5,019 bases of DNA from Bacillota bacterium (lineage in GTDB: Bacteria; Bacillota; Clostridia; Peptostreptococcales; Anaerovoracaceae). Below, in pieces: positions 1 to 5,019 of the stretch. Location: positions 1-5,019 of the forward strand of contig JAGATO010000299.1 of the NCBI GenBank assembly GCA_017621195.1, given 5' to 3'. The position numbers and the translations under genes are program-made. The notes beneath the pieces were generated by a model. That model ran no database searches, was not told the DNA's origin, and saw only the letters and a program-made list of their open reading frames with translations. Position 1 is the first letter of the stretch, and every line of letters starts with the position of its first letter.

Positions 1-589
1 CGCCCAGAATGAAGCCGATGACCCAGGGTGACACATCATTATTATACGTTCCGGATCCGGCGGAGGGCATGGTTCCCATATTGATCTTCCGGGCTCCGTG
101 GATGACGTCCACCGCGATCTTGGAATGGGTCAGAAAGGCATCGTAGAATTCCGAGAAGTAAGCGTCGTGGCGGGAATTCTGCACGTAATCGTTCACCCAG
201 ACACCCTGAAACATCCAGAGGGGATCGGGATTGTCCCTGTTGTATTCGTAAAACGCGTTGTAGAAATTCTCGTCCTGCACGGTGTAGACGCGGATGGTAT
301 TGGCTCCCATCTCCTGAATTTCTGCGAACCAGCGCAGGTATGTTTCCTCATCGATGTGAAAGTCCGTGGACCACTGGCCCGGCTCGCCGGAGCCCAAGTT
401 GACTCCCCGGATCTCCAGCGGTTCCCAGACGCCATCCTTCAAAATAAGGAATCCATCCCCTTCGGTCCGGGTAAAGGTGGTCACTTCTTCTTCCTTCAGG
501 TCAATATAGATCCCCAAATGGTAGTAGCAGTAGTCGCCTATGATGTACAGACAAACGACGGCGCAGACGACTATGATAAACTTCTTCAT
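1..589 (-). CDS. Membrane-anchored glycoside-hydrolase-like (TIM-barrel) protein, 3' end outside window
   Basis: The frame is open from an ATG at 589 to the window edge, giving 196 residues with no stop. The ATG overlaps the last base of the upstream CotH stop codon (TAATG), and GAGGG at 603-599 is a well-placed ribosome binding site, so the two genes are probably translationally coupled. The N-terminus (MKKFIIVVCAVVCLYIIG, residues 1-18) is a basic end followed by a hydrophobic segment. It has no lipobox and no obvious cleavage site, so it is probably an uncleaved anchor with the rest outside the cell. Residues 58-64 (LEIRGVN), the W73-S-T-D region and EMGANTIRVYT (93-103) resemble the first strands of a glycoside hydrolase TIM barrel, in which 'GVN' and 'GAN.IR.Y' are typical. 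DVSPWVIGFILG (185-196) looks like the strand that leads to a catalytic Glu, which would lie just beyond the edge. I infer a carbohydrate-active enzyme; the exact family and substrate are not visible. Confidence in the gene is high, in the function moderate. Confidence 0.75.
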   Translation of the reverse strand, partial: MKKFIIVVCAVVCLYIIGDYCYYHLGIYIDLKEEEVTTFTRTEGDGFLILKDGVWEPLEIRGVNLGSGEPGQWSTDFHIDEETYLRWFAEIQEMGANTIRVYTVQDENFYNAFYEYNRDNPDPLWMFQGVWVNDYVQNSRHDAYFSEFYDAFLTHSKIAVDVIHGARKINMGTMPSAGSGTYNNDVSPWVIGFILG

Positions 590-2064
590 TATTCCGTACC
601 CTCGCTGAACTTCTTGATCTTGGATTCTGCCGAATACTGCTTCAGCGACTCGATGTTCTCATCCATCCAGGACACCCGTCGCAAAAGAAAACTCCTGTAC
701 TGCTCTACGGCCTCGTCGAAGGAATGAAGGTTCCGTTCCGCCGGAACCAGAAGTTCTTCCTCGAAGGACTGACTCCACCTCTGGGAGTTCCGGTCCACCG
801 CGTCGCCCAGATAGGCGATGGTATCGTCGATGTAGCCGTCCAGATACTCGTCGCTGAATACGGTGTTCCGCAGGCTACGATAGCGGCGGATGCACCAGTC
901 GGTGAAGTAATCCGACTTGATGATCATATGATACCACAGCCGCTGGTCCATATCGATGGAAGTACCGTCCCAGGTCGTATTCTGGTAATTGTCGCAACAG
1001 TTGTTAAAATCCCAGACGCACAGCCGGTACTTCCGATCCAGGTCCATATAGATGTAGGTGGAATAGATACCGGCATCGTAGTTGCAGGCCAACTCGTTAA
1101 TCAGGAAGTAGTCCACGAAGTTCTCTACGTCCACGAATCTGGGAAAGCCGTATTGTCTCGAATCGTAGTCGTAGGAATAGATCGTCTTTTCAAAGGCGGA
1201 GAAATCCAGTTCAATGGAGCGACGGATCTCCTCCGTCAGGTTATCCGCACCGGGGTATTCCACGTTAAGTTTTCCGTCGGAACGATAAGAGTACATGGAG
1301 AAGGTGTTCAGGTTCTTTGCCTCGTGATTGCTTCCCCGGTCCAGTCGCAGCAGATATCCGGAGAACTCGTTGTCCTTCTTGTCCACGGAAATCTGCAGCC
1401 GCGTTCCTTCTTTCCCTGCCGTTATTGTTTCTGTCATCAGATAGACCCCCTGGTATTCGCCGTTCACCATCACTTCGCAGAACCGAACGTTGGGTGCGTA
1501 GTCCATGATCTCGCCGGCCAGGTTGTACCACATGTAATTTCGGATCAGCGTCTTATCCAGATAGGGGCCGTGAAGTGCCCATTCGTGGTGAGCGTCCATG
1601 CCCATCATCTCCTGCGGATTGTTGTCCCCCTCCTCCGTCACCAGGCGAATGGCGTAATTGGGCTTGGCAAACATCCGGGACGTGTTCCCCCGAACGTGAA
1701 TCTCCATCAGGCTTTCCATGGTCGGCTCGTCATCCGCGTGGTTGTTGAATCCGTACTGATCCGTCACCGCGATCTTCGCTGCGATGAATTCAGCGCCGTC
1801 CTCCGTTACCGTATGACCGATGATTCTTTCTCCCGTTTCGTCGGAAATGGCCCGGCCCGGAATCTCCTGACCGCCTGTTTCGATCTGCACCAGCGGGAGA
1901 TGGGTACAGAACACGTCGCTGCCATGGGTACAGGGAGCTTTCTCCTCGGCCATCATGTGCTGATGATATCGTTCCATCTCCACATCGCTGAGAATGAAAA
2001 CGGCGGAGGCGGCGATGGCAATCCCCATCAGGCAGGCGGTAATTCCCATCAGTTTGTATTTCAT
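589..2064 (-). CDS. CotH family protein (spore-coat CotH kinase-like), membrane anchored
   Basis: This 491-residue protein has one N-terminal hydrophobic segment (about residues 5-25), then a large extracytoplasmic part. CotH-family landmarks appear in order: HVRGNTSR (123-130) with K134 and Y137, WALHGPYLDKTLIRN (162-176), VNGEYQGVYLMTE (200-211), NELACNYDAG (323-332) and VWDFNN (350-355). The family contains atypical protein kinases, and B. subtilis CotH phosphorylates spore-coat proteins. Retention of the RGN.S..K, D-K-T-x-x-R-N and WDF elements makes an active phosphotransferase possible, though the second acidic position of the usual WDFD is Asn here (N354). A duplicated CTH (C45-H47, C53-H55) follows the membrane segment. 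The tail, about 425-475, is helical and charged. The ATG is preceded by AGGGGAGG (2075-2068), 11 bp after the DUF4956 stop. Context with VTC, DUF4956 and a glycoside-hydrolase-like gene points to a surface-polymer role rather than a spore coat; this is inference, and the substrate is unknown. Confidence 0.9.
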   Translation of the reverse strand: MKYKLMGITACLMGIAIAASAVFILSDVEMERYHQHMMAEEKAPCTHGSDVFCTHLPLVQIETGGQEIPGRAISDETGERIIGHTVTEDGAEFIAAKIAVTDQYGFNNHADDEPTMESLMEIHVRGNTSRMFAKPNYAIRLVTEEGDNNPQEMMGMDAHHEWALHGPYLDKTLIRNYMWYNLAGEIMDYAPNVRFCEVMVNGEYQGVYLMTETITAGKEGTRLQISVDKKDNEFSGYLLRLDRGSNHEAKNLNTFSMYSYRSDGKLNVEYPGADNLTEEIRRSIELDFSAFEKTIYSYDYDSRQYGFPRFVDVENFVDYFLINELACNYDAGIYSTYIYMDLDRKYRLCVWDFNNCCDNYQNTTWDGTSIDMDQRLWYHMIIKSDYFTDWCIRRYRSLRNTVFSDEYLDGYIDDTIAYLGDAVDRNSQRWSQSFEEELLVPAERNLHSFDEAVEQYRSFLLRRVSWMDENIESLKQYSAESKIKKFSEGTE

Positions 2065-2075
2065 TGTCCTCCCCT

Positions 2076-2753
2076 TTAATTCGATACTTCGTCGTTTTGC
2101 ATGACGACGTTTACGTATTCGATACCGCCCAGTTCGTAGAGAGAATCGGCCACGTTGACGTTGTTGTTTTCCACGTTTTTCAGCATCTTGGAAGTGATTT
2201 CATAGATGAATTCCACCGTCTCGTCGGTAGTGTTTCTCACCCGCAGGACGGCCTTGTGCTTGAACAGCTTGAACACATGGGCCTGAATCACCGACTGGCG
2301 GTTTCGGGCCGCCCGGATGATCAGCAGCATCCGGTTGTCGCTTTTGATCATGCCCAGAAGAAGGAATGCCGCGAAGGTGATGGCGCTGCCGATGGCGGCA
2401 ACCATGTAATCCCCCACACCGCAGCAGATTCCGACGATGATGGTCCAGAAGATGTAGACGGTGTCCCGGCTGTCCTTGATGGCGGTGCGGAATCGCACGA
2501 TGGACAGGGCGCCCACCATACCTAAGGACAGGGCGATGTTGTTTCCGATGACGGTCATGACCGTTCCCGTCAGGATCGTCAGCACCACCAGAGAGGCGTT
2601 GAACTTCTTGCTGTAAATTGTTCCACGGTGGGAGCTGTAGTAGGAAACGAAGATCAAAAAGCCTAAGACAGCCGCCATCAGAATGTTGGCGGTAACTTCC
2701 TGCAGCGTTAAATCTCCTGTGGATTCATAAATTTGGATCAGCTGGTCTTTCAT
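2076..2753 (-). CDS. DUF4956 domain-containing membrane protein
   Basis: This 225-residue protein has a hydrophobic N-terminal half and a soluble C-terminal half. Likely membrane segments are about 20-39, 51-70, 73-88, 98-114 and 116-136, giving four or five passes. The stretch GNNIALSLGMVGALSIVRFRT (70-90) followed by AIKDSRDTVYIFW (91-103) is the signature I associate with DUF4956 proteins, and the length fits that family. Residues 138-225 form a cytoplasmic-looking mixed alpha/beta domain rich in charged residues. The biochemical role of the family is not established. DUF4956 genes commonly sit beside VTC-domain genes, as here, so it may be a channel, a scaffold or a membrane partner for the polymerase-like protein; that is inference. 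The ATG has AAAGGAG (2767-2761) seven bases upstream and lies 24 bp after the VTC stop codon, consistent with one transcript. Confidence 0.9.
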   Translation of the reverse strand: MKDQLIQIYESTGDLTLQEVTANILMAAVLGFLIFVSYYSSHRGTIYSKKFNASLVVLTILTGTVMTVIGNNIALSLGMVGALSIVRFRTAIKDSRDTVYIFWTIIVGICCGVGDYMVAAIGSAITFAAFLLLGMIKSDNRMLLIIRAARNRQSVIQAHVFKLFKHKAVLRVRNTTDETVEFIYEITSKMLKNVENNNVNVADSLYELGGIEYVNVVMQNDEVSN

Positions 2754-2777
2754 GGCGACTCTCCTTTGCTGTCAATC

Positions 2778-3473
2778 TTATAAATGCGTTTGATACGCGT
2801 TCTGTCGGGCCAGAACGTACTTGCTGACCGACAGCTCGCTCTTGTCGATGCTGTTGATCATCTGCCGGATGTAGCTGAGTAAAAAACCGTTGAATTTGAC
2901 CTCCAATACCACATTGTAAGAATCCAATACCGGATTCATGTTCAGCTTCTCCGAAAACAGATCGAAAGAGCTTTCCGTGGCCACGATCTGGTTGTCGAAG
3001 GTGATGCGGATCTTGTTCTCCCTGGCGATGAACGCCTTCCTGTGGTACTGGACGATGGTGCAGGGCCGATAGCCCCTGGTCCGGAGAAAGGCATAAAGCT
3101 CCGCCGCAAAGGGCTCGCTGTAGGACAGAAGCGGAAGATAATCTCCCTGAATGATCCGCTCCGCGTCCGCCCGGCTCACCCGCAACGATCGTTTCAGCTG
3201 TTGCTCCCCCTGCTTCTGCTTCATTTCCATCATGGCGAAGCTCTGAGCCGGATCGTAGATCCGCAGTCGGATCTTTCTCCGAATTTCCGTTCCCCCCTTC
3301 TTTTCGAAGTAGTCGTCGTCAAACACCGTGTCGAAGTACAAGGAACGGACGATATAGCCGTGGGTTCCGTTGTGGGGGTCCTGGATCATGACCTTTTCCA
3401 GGTCGTGGCTCTTCTGTATGAAGTCGTGGATCCCGATGAGGAACTTCTTCTCTTCTCTCAATACTTTGTTCAA
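2778..3473 (-). CDS. VTC domain-containing protein (polyphosphate polymerase fold), first gene of riboswitch-controlled operon
   Basis: This 231-residue protein covers a single VTC domain, the triphosphate-tunnel fold of the yeast vacuolar transporter chaperone Vtc4, which makes polyphosphate from nucleotide triphosphate. Tunnel-type basic and acidic residues appear in the expected order: EEKK (7-10), RSLYFDT (43-49), RRKIRLRIY (65-73), MEMKQK (82-87), K94-R95, YHRKAF (143-148), RITFD (156-160), VLEVKF (189-194) and SVSKY (215-219). No membrane segment or SPX domain is present, so it should act in the cytoplasm, perhaps at the membrane with the DUF4956 protein encoded next. The start is TTG at 3473, with GGAGGG (3490-3485) 11 bases upstream; this places EEKK close to the N-terminus, as is usual for the domain. 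Catalysis of polyphosphate synthesis is a family-based inference. In this operon the enzyme might instead handle another phosphorylated polymer. Confidence 0.9.
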   Translation of the reverse strand: MNKVLREEKKFLIGIHDFIQKSHDLEKVMIQDPHNGTHGYIVRSLYFDTVFDDDYFEKKGGTEIRRKIRLRIYDPAQSFAMMEMKQKQGEQQLKRSLRVSRADAERIIQGDYLPLLSYSEPFAAELYAFLRTRGYRPCTIVQYHRKAFIARENKIRITFDNQIVATESSFDLFSEKLNMNPVLDSYNVVLEVKFNGFLLSYIRQMINSIDKSELSVSKYVLARQNAYQTHL

Positions 3474-3492
3474 TTCGCTGCGTTCCCTCCAG

Positions 3493-3555
3493 AATACAGA
3501 AAACCGGATGCCATAAAAAACACGATTTTGAAGCGTTTTTCATTGCAGCCGGTCT
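3493..3555 (-). terminator. Riboswitch expression platform: terminator-like hairpin overlapping the aptamer
   Basis: On the minus strand, bases 3555-3533 pair with 3523-3501 around a 9-base loop. Of 23 positions, 18 are Watson-Crick, 3 are G-U and 2 are mismatches. The lower stem contains ACCGG against CCGGT and is followed by a U-rich stretch (TTTTCTGTATT, 3503-3493, whose first three bases also pair in the lower stem). The 5' arm begins inside the aptamer and uses its last 11 or so bases (AGACCGGCTGC), so hairpin and ligand-bound aptamer cannot coexist. I read it as an intrinsic terminator in the leader of the VTC operon that is disrupted by c-di-GMP. Doubts are that the upper stem is AT-rich and the U tract is broken. 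The ribosome binding site at 3490-3485 lies outside the hairpin, which argues against a translational switch. Confidence 0.6.
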
Positions 3556-3620
3556 ATCATGCGAAAAATCGGGTAGACACCTTAGCTTTGCGTCGCTGTC
3601 TTTCAACAGGTTTGCCGAAG
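3543..3620 (-). ncRNA. Cyclic di-GMP-I riboswitch (GEMM-I) aptamer
   Basis: The minus strand shows the conserved GEMM-I core in order: GGCAAACC (3616-3609), a short hairpin TGTT-GAAA-GACA with a GAAA tetraloop (3608-3597), GCGACGCAAAGC (3596-3585), CTAAGG (3585-3580) as a tetraloop-receptor-like strand, a P3 stem GTCTA/TAGAC (3578-3574 with 3556-3552) capped by CGATTTTTCG, the ATGA element before TAGAC, and the closing GGCTGC (3550-3545). The base matching Vc2 G20 is G (3616) and the one matching A47 is A (3589), which favours c-di-GMP over 3',3'-cGAMP. The outer P1 helix is short and imperfect. A promoter lies just upstream, and a terminator-like hairpin and the VTC-DUF4956-CotH operon lie downstream. 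The class senses the second messenger c-di-GMP and typically controls motility, adhesion and surface-polymer genes. Confidence 0.92.
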
Positions 3621-3643
3621 ATTTTTCATCATTCTATCACAGA

Positions 3644-3672
3644 ATTATATCACACTGATCCGAAAAATACCA
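3644..3672 (-). promoter_or_regulatory. Promoter with extended -10 for the riboswitch-VTC operon
   Basis: On the minus strand TGATATAAT (3652-3644) is a perfect -10 hexamer with the TGn extension. The -35 position at 17-bp spacing (3672-3667, TGGTAT) is poor, which the extended -10 can offset. Transcription would begin near 3637-3635, about 20 bases before the aptamer core; this is the expected layout for a leader riboswitch. The promoter makes the downstream operon independent of metG-tatD. Confidence 0.7.
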
Positions 3673-3738
3673 CAAAAAATTTCCCCGGATCGTTTCACAT
3701 CGTTCACCGGATGATCCACATGCGGATCCCCGACTCTT

Positions 3739-4578
3739 TCATTCTTCTTCGATCCCGAAGAACCGTCTGCCGTTTTCCATGGTGGCCCGGGCCACTTCCT
3801 CGAAGGAAATTCCCTTGATCTCCGCCACCTTCCGAGCCGTATATTCCACGTACAGCGGCAGATTGGTCCGATGCTCTTTGCGCATGGGCTCCGGCGTCAG
3901 ATAGGGCGAGTCGGTCTCCACCAGCAGTCGCGACAGATCGATGGCCTCCACCACTTCCACGGTTTTTCTGGCATTTTTATAGGTCACAGGTCCCGCGATG
4001 GAAAGCGTGGCTCCCAGAGCCACGTATTGCCGCCCCAGCTCTTTGCTTCCGGAGAAACAGTGCAGCAGTACTCTGGCATCCGGCGATCCGTCGGGCTGCG
4101 GCGGAAAGTCGTCGGTTCTTCTTTTGGAAAAGACACCCTCCTCCTTCAGGATGTCCATGACCTCCTGATCCGCCTCCCGGGCGTGAATGACGATGGGCAG
4201 CTTCAGTTCCAGGGCCAGCTGGATCTGCTTCCGAAACCAGTACCTCTGCTCCTCTCTGGGAGAATTGTCGTAGTAAAAATCCAGGCCGATCTCACCGATG
4301 GCCTGTACCTTGGGCTTCTTTGCCAGACCGCGGATCATGGCCAGCGTCATGTCGTCCATATTCTTAGTGTCGTGGGGATGGACGCCCACCGCCGCGTAGC
4401 AGAAGTCATAGGCCGCCGCGTCTTTCACCGCCTGTTGAGAGCTTTCCAGATCGTAGCCGATGTCCATGACGCAGCGCAGCTGCGACGCCTCGATGTCCGC
4501 ACATAACTGGGAGCGGTTCTCTGCGAACCGCTCCTCGTTGATATGGGCATGAGAATCAAATAACAGTTTCTCGCTCAT
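3739..4578 (-). CDS. tatD: TatD family metal-dependent hydrolase (3'-5' DNase)
   Basis: This 279-residue protein has the TIM-barrel metallohydrolase signature of TatD/YabD enzymes. Metal-binding residues are visible in order: DSHAHIN (8-14, H10 and H12), GVHPHD (65-70), GEIGLDFY (95-102, E96), IHAR (131-134, H132), LHCFSGS (172-178, H173) and ETDSPYL (221-227, D223). Family members are cytoplasmic metal-dependent exonucleases linked to DNA repair and turnover. The protein is about 20 residues longer than the usual 255-260, mainly through a polar insert at about 151-168 (SKRRTDDFPPQPDGSPDA) before the HCFSG strand. The ATG has AAGGAG (4591-4586) seven bases upstream and lies 18 bp after metG. 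The metG-tatD order is common in Bacillota, and the two genes are probably cotranscribed. Confidence 0.95.
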   Translation of the reverse strand: MSEKLLFDSHAHINEERFAENRSQLCADIEASQLRCVMDIGYDLESSQQAVKDAAAYDFCYAAVGVHPHDTKNMDDMTLAMIRGLAKKPKVQAIGEIGLDFYYDNSPREEQRYWFRKQIQLALELKLPIVIHAREADQEVMDILKEEGVFSKRRTDDFPPQPDGSPDARVLLHCFSGSKELGRQYVALGATLSIAGPVTYKNARKTVEVVEAIDLSRLLVETDSPYLTPEPMRKEHRTNLPLYVEYTARKVAEIKGISFEEVARATMENGRRFFGIEEE

Positions 4579-4596
4579 CCGTATTCTCCTTCGCCT

Positions 4597-5019
4597 TTAG
4601 CAGACTACTTCGCCGTCTCTGGCAATGGTGGTCATGAACTCCATTCGGTCGCCGTTGTCGGCAAACATCAGCATACCGTTGGATTCCAGTCCGCGCAGCT
4701 TTCTGGGCTTTAAGTTGCAGACCACCAGGACCTTCTTGCCGATGGTTTCTTCCGGCTTGAAGTGTTCGGCAACGCCGGAGATGATCTGGCGGACTTCCTT
4801 GCCGATCTTCACCTGGAATACCAGCAGCTTATCGGCCTTAGGATGCTTTTCGCAGGCCAGGATCTTTCCTACGCGAAAATCGATCTTTTCAAAATCCTCG
4901 AAGTCGATGGCTTCTTTGTAGGGAATCTCCGGCGCCTCTCCTTCGGCTTCGCCGCTTTCAGTGCAGCAGCCGTCCTTGGCATCGCTGCAGCAACCGCTGG
5001 CGCTGCCTGCCGCCGCTTC
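4597..5019 (-). CDS. metG: Methionyl-tRNA synthetase, C-terminal part (5' end outside window)
   Basis: The frame is open from the window edge to TAA at 4599-4597, giving the last 140 residues. Residues from about 38 onward (DFEDFEKIDFRVGKILACEK...HPKADKLLVFQV) form the EMAP-II/Arc1p-like OB-fold tRNA-binding domain found at the C-terminus of many bacterial MetRS enzymes. It ends in the typical SGVAEHFKPEETIGKKV...NLKPRKLRGLESNGM...DGEVV. The domain helps dimerisation and tRNA binding; the catalytic part lies to the right, outside the window. The visible linker before it (residues 1-35) is rich in Ala, Gly and acidic residues and carries two Cys pairs (C10-C11 and C18-C19). A shorter reading from GTG at 4812 would cut the domain in half and is not the real start. 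A stand-alone tRNA-binding protein is unlikely because the frame continues into a linker. Confidence 0.95.
   Translation of the reverse strand, partial: EAAAGSASGCCSDAKDGCCTESGEAEGEAPEIPYKEAIDFEDFEKIDFRVGKILACEKHPKADKLLVFQVKIGKEVRQIISGVAEHFKPEETIGKKVLVVCNLKPRKLRGLESNGMLMFADNGDRMEFMTTIARDGEVVC

Noticed and set aside
98..727. Plus-strand open frame of 209 codons over the glycoside-hydrolase-like and CotH genes
   Set aside because: It lies antisense to a frame with a signal anchor, a ribosome binding site and family motifs. Its own translation shows no recognisable domain, so it is a shadow.
2030..2064. CotH as a lipoprotein (I-T-A-C at residues 8-11)
   Set aside because: Only ten residues precede the Cys, and the hydrophobic stretch continues to about residue 25. 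This fits a membrane anchor better than a lipoprotein signal peptide.
724..2079. Plus-strand open frame of 451 codons opposite CotH
   Set aside because: It mirrors the CotH gene, whose motifs are clear. The translation is rich in Val, His and Arg with no domain features, typical of an antisense shadow in GC-rich DNA.
3319..3606. Minus-strand frame of 95 codons running through the riboswitch into the VTC gene
   Set aside because: It reads the aptamer and hairpin as protein and overlaps the VTC gene in another frame, with no plausible domain.
3661..3738. Possible Rho-independent terminator after tatD (CCGG...CCGG followed by GGAAATTTTTT)
   Set aside because: Only four GC pairs close a loop of about 18 bases with mismatches at both ends, and the T run is separated from the stem. 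It is too weak to annotate as a terminator.

Overview
All the genes in this window lie on the minus strand, so they are transcribed from high to low coordinates. The gene order metG-tatD, the strong purine-rich ribosome binding sites, the moderately high GC of the genes, the AT-rich intergenic region and a c-di-GMP-I riboswitch all suggest a Clostridia-type member of the Bacillota, possibly Lachnospiraceae-like. This placement is inference from sequence style; no marker gene proves it.

Right part (5019 to 3739): the 3' end of metG, encoding the C-terminal tRNA-binding domain of methionyl-tRNA synthetase, followed 18 bp later by tatD, a metal-dependent TatD-family deoxyribonuclease. This is ordinary housekeeping context. 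The rnmV and ksgA genes that often follow tatD in Bacillota are absent here.

Middle (3738 to 3474): a 265-bp intergenic region that holds the main find. Read on the minus strand it contains an extended -10 promoter (TGATATAAT), a clear cyclic-di-GMP-I (GEMM-I) riboswitch aptamer, then a long imperfect hairpin with a U-rich tail that shares bases with the 3' side of the aptamer, and finally a GGAGGG ribosome binding site. Because aptamer and hairpin compete for the same bases, the simplest reading is a transcriptional ON switch: c-di-GMP would stop the terminator from forming.

Left part (3473 to 1): a tightly packed operon controlled by that switch. Its genes encode a VTC-domain protein (polyphosphate polymerase fold, TTG start), a DUF4956 membrane protein, a membrane-anchored CotH-family (kinase-like) protein, and a membrane-anchored glycoside-hydrolase-like protein that runs off the window. 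The last gene starts inside the stop codon of the CotH gene (TAATG). Spacings are 24 bp, 11 bp and a 1-base overlap. The combination of a phosphate-polymer enzyme fold, a multi-pass membrane protein, an extracytoplasmic kinase-like protein and a carbohydrate-active enzyme under c-di-GMP control suggests a cell-surface polymer or exopolysaccharide system that serves sessile life. Its product and mechanism cannot be read from the sequence. No tRNA, rRNA, CRISPR array, insertion sequence or other mobile element was seen.
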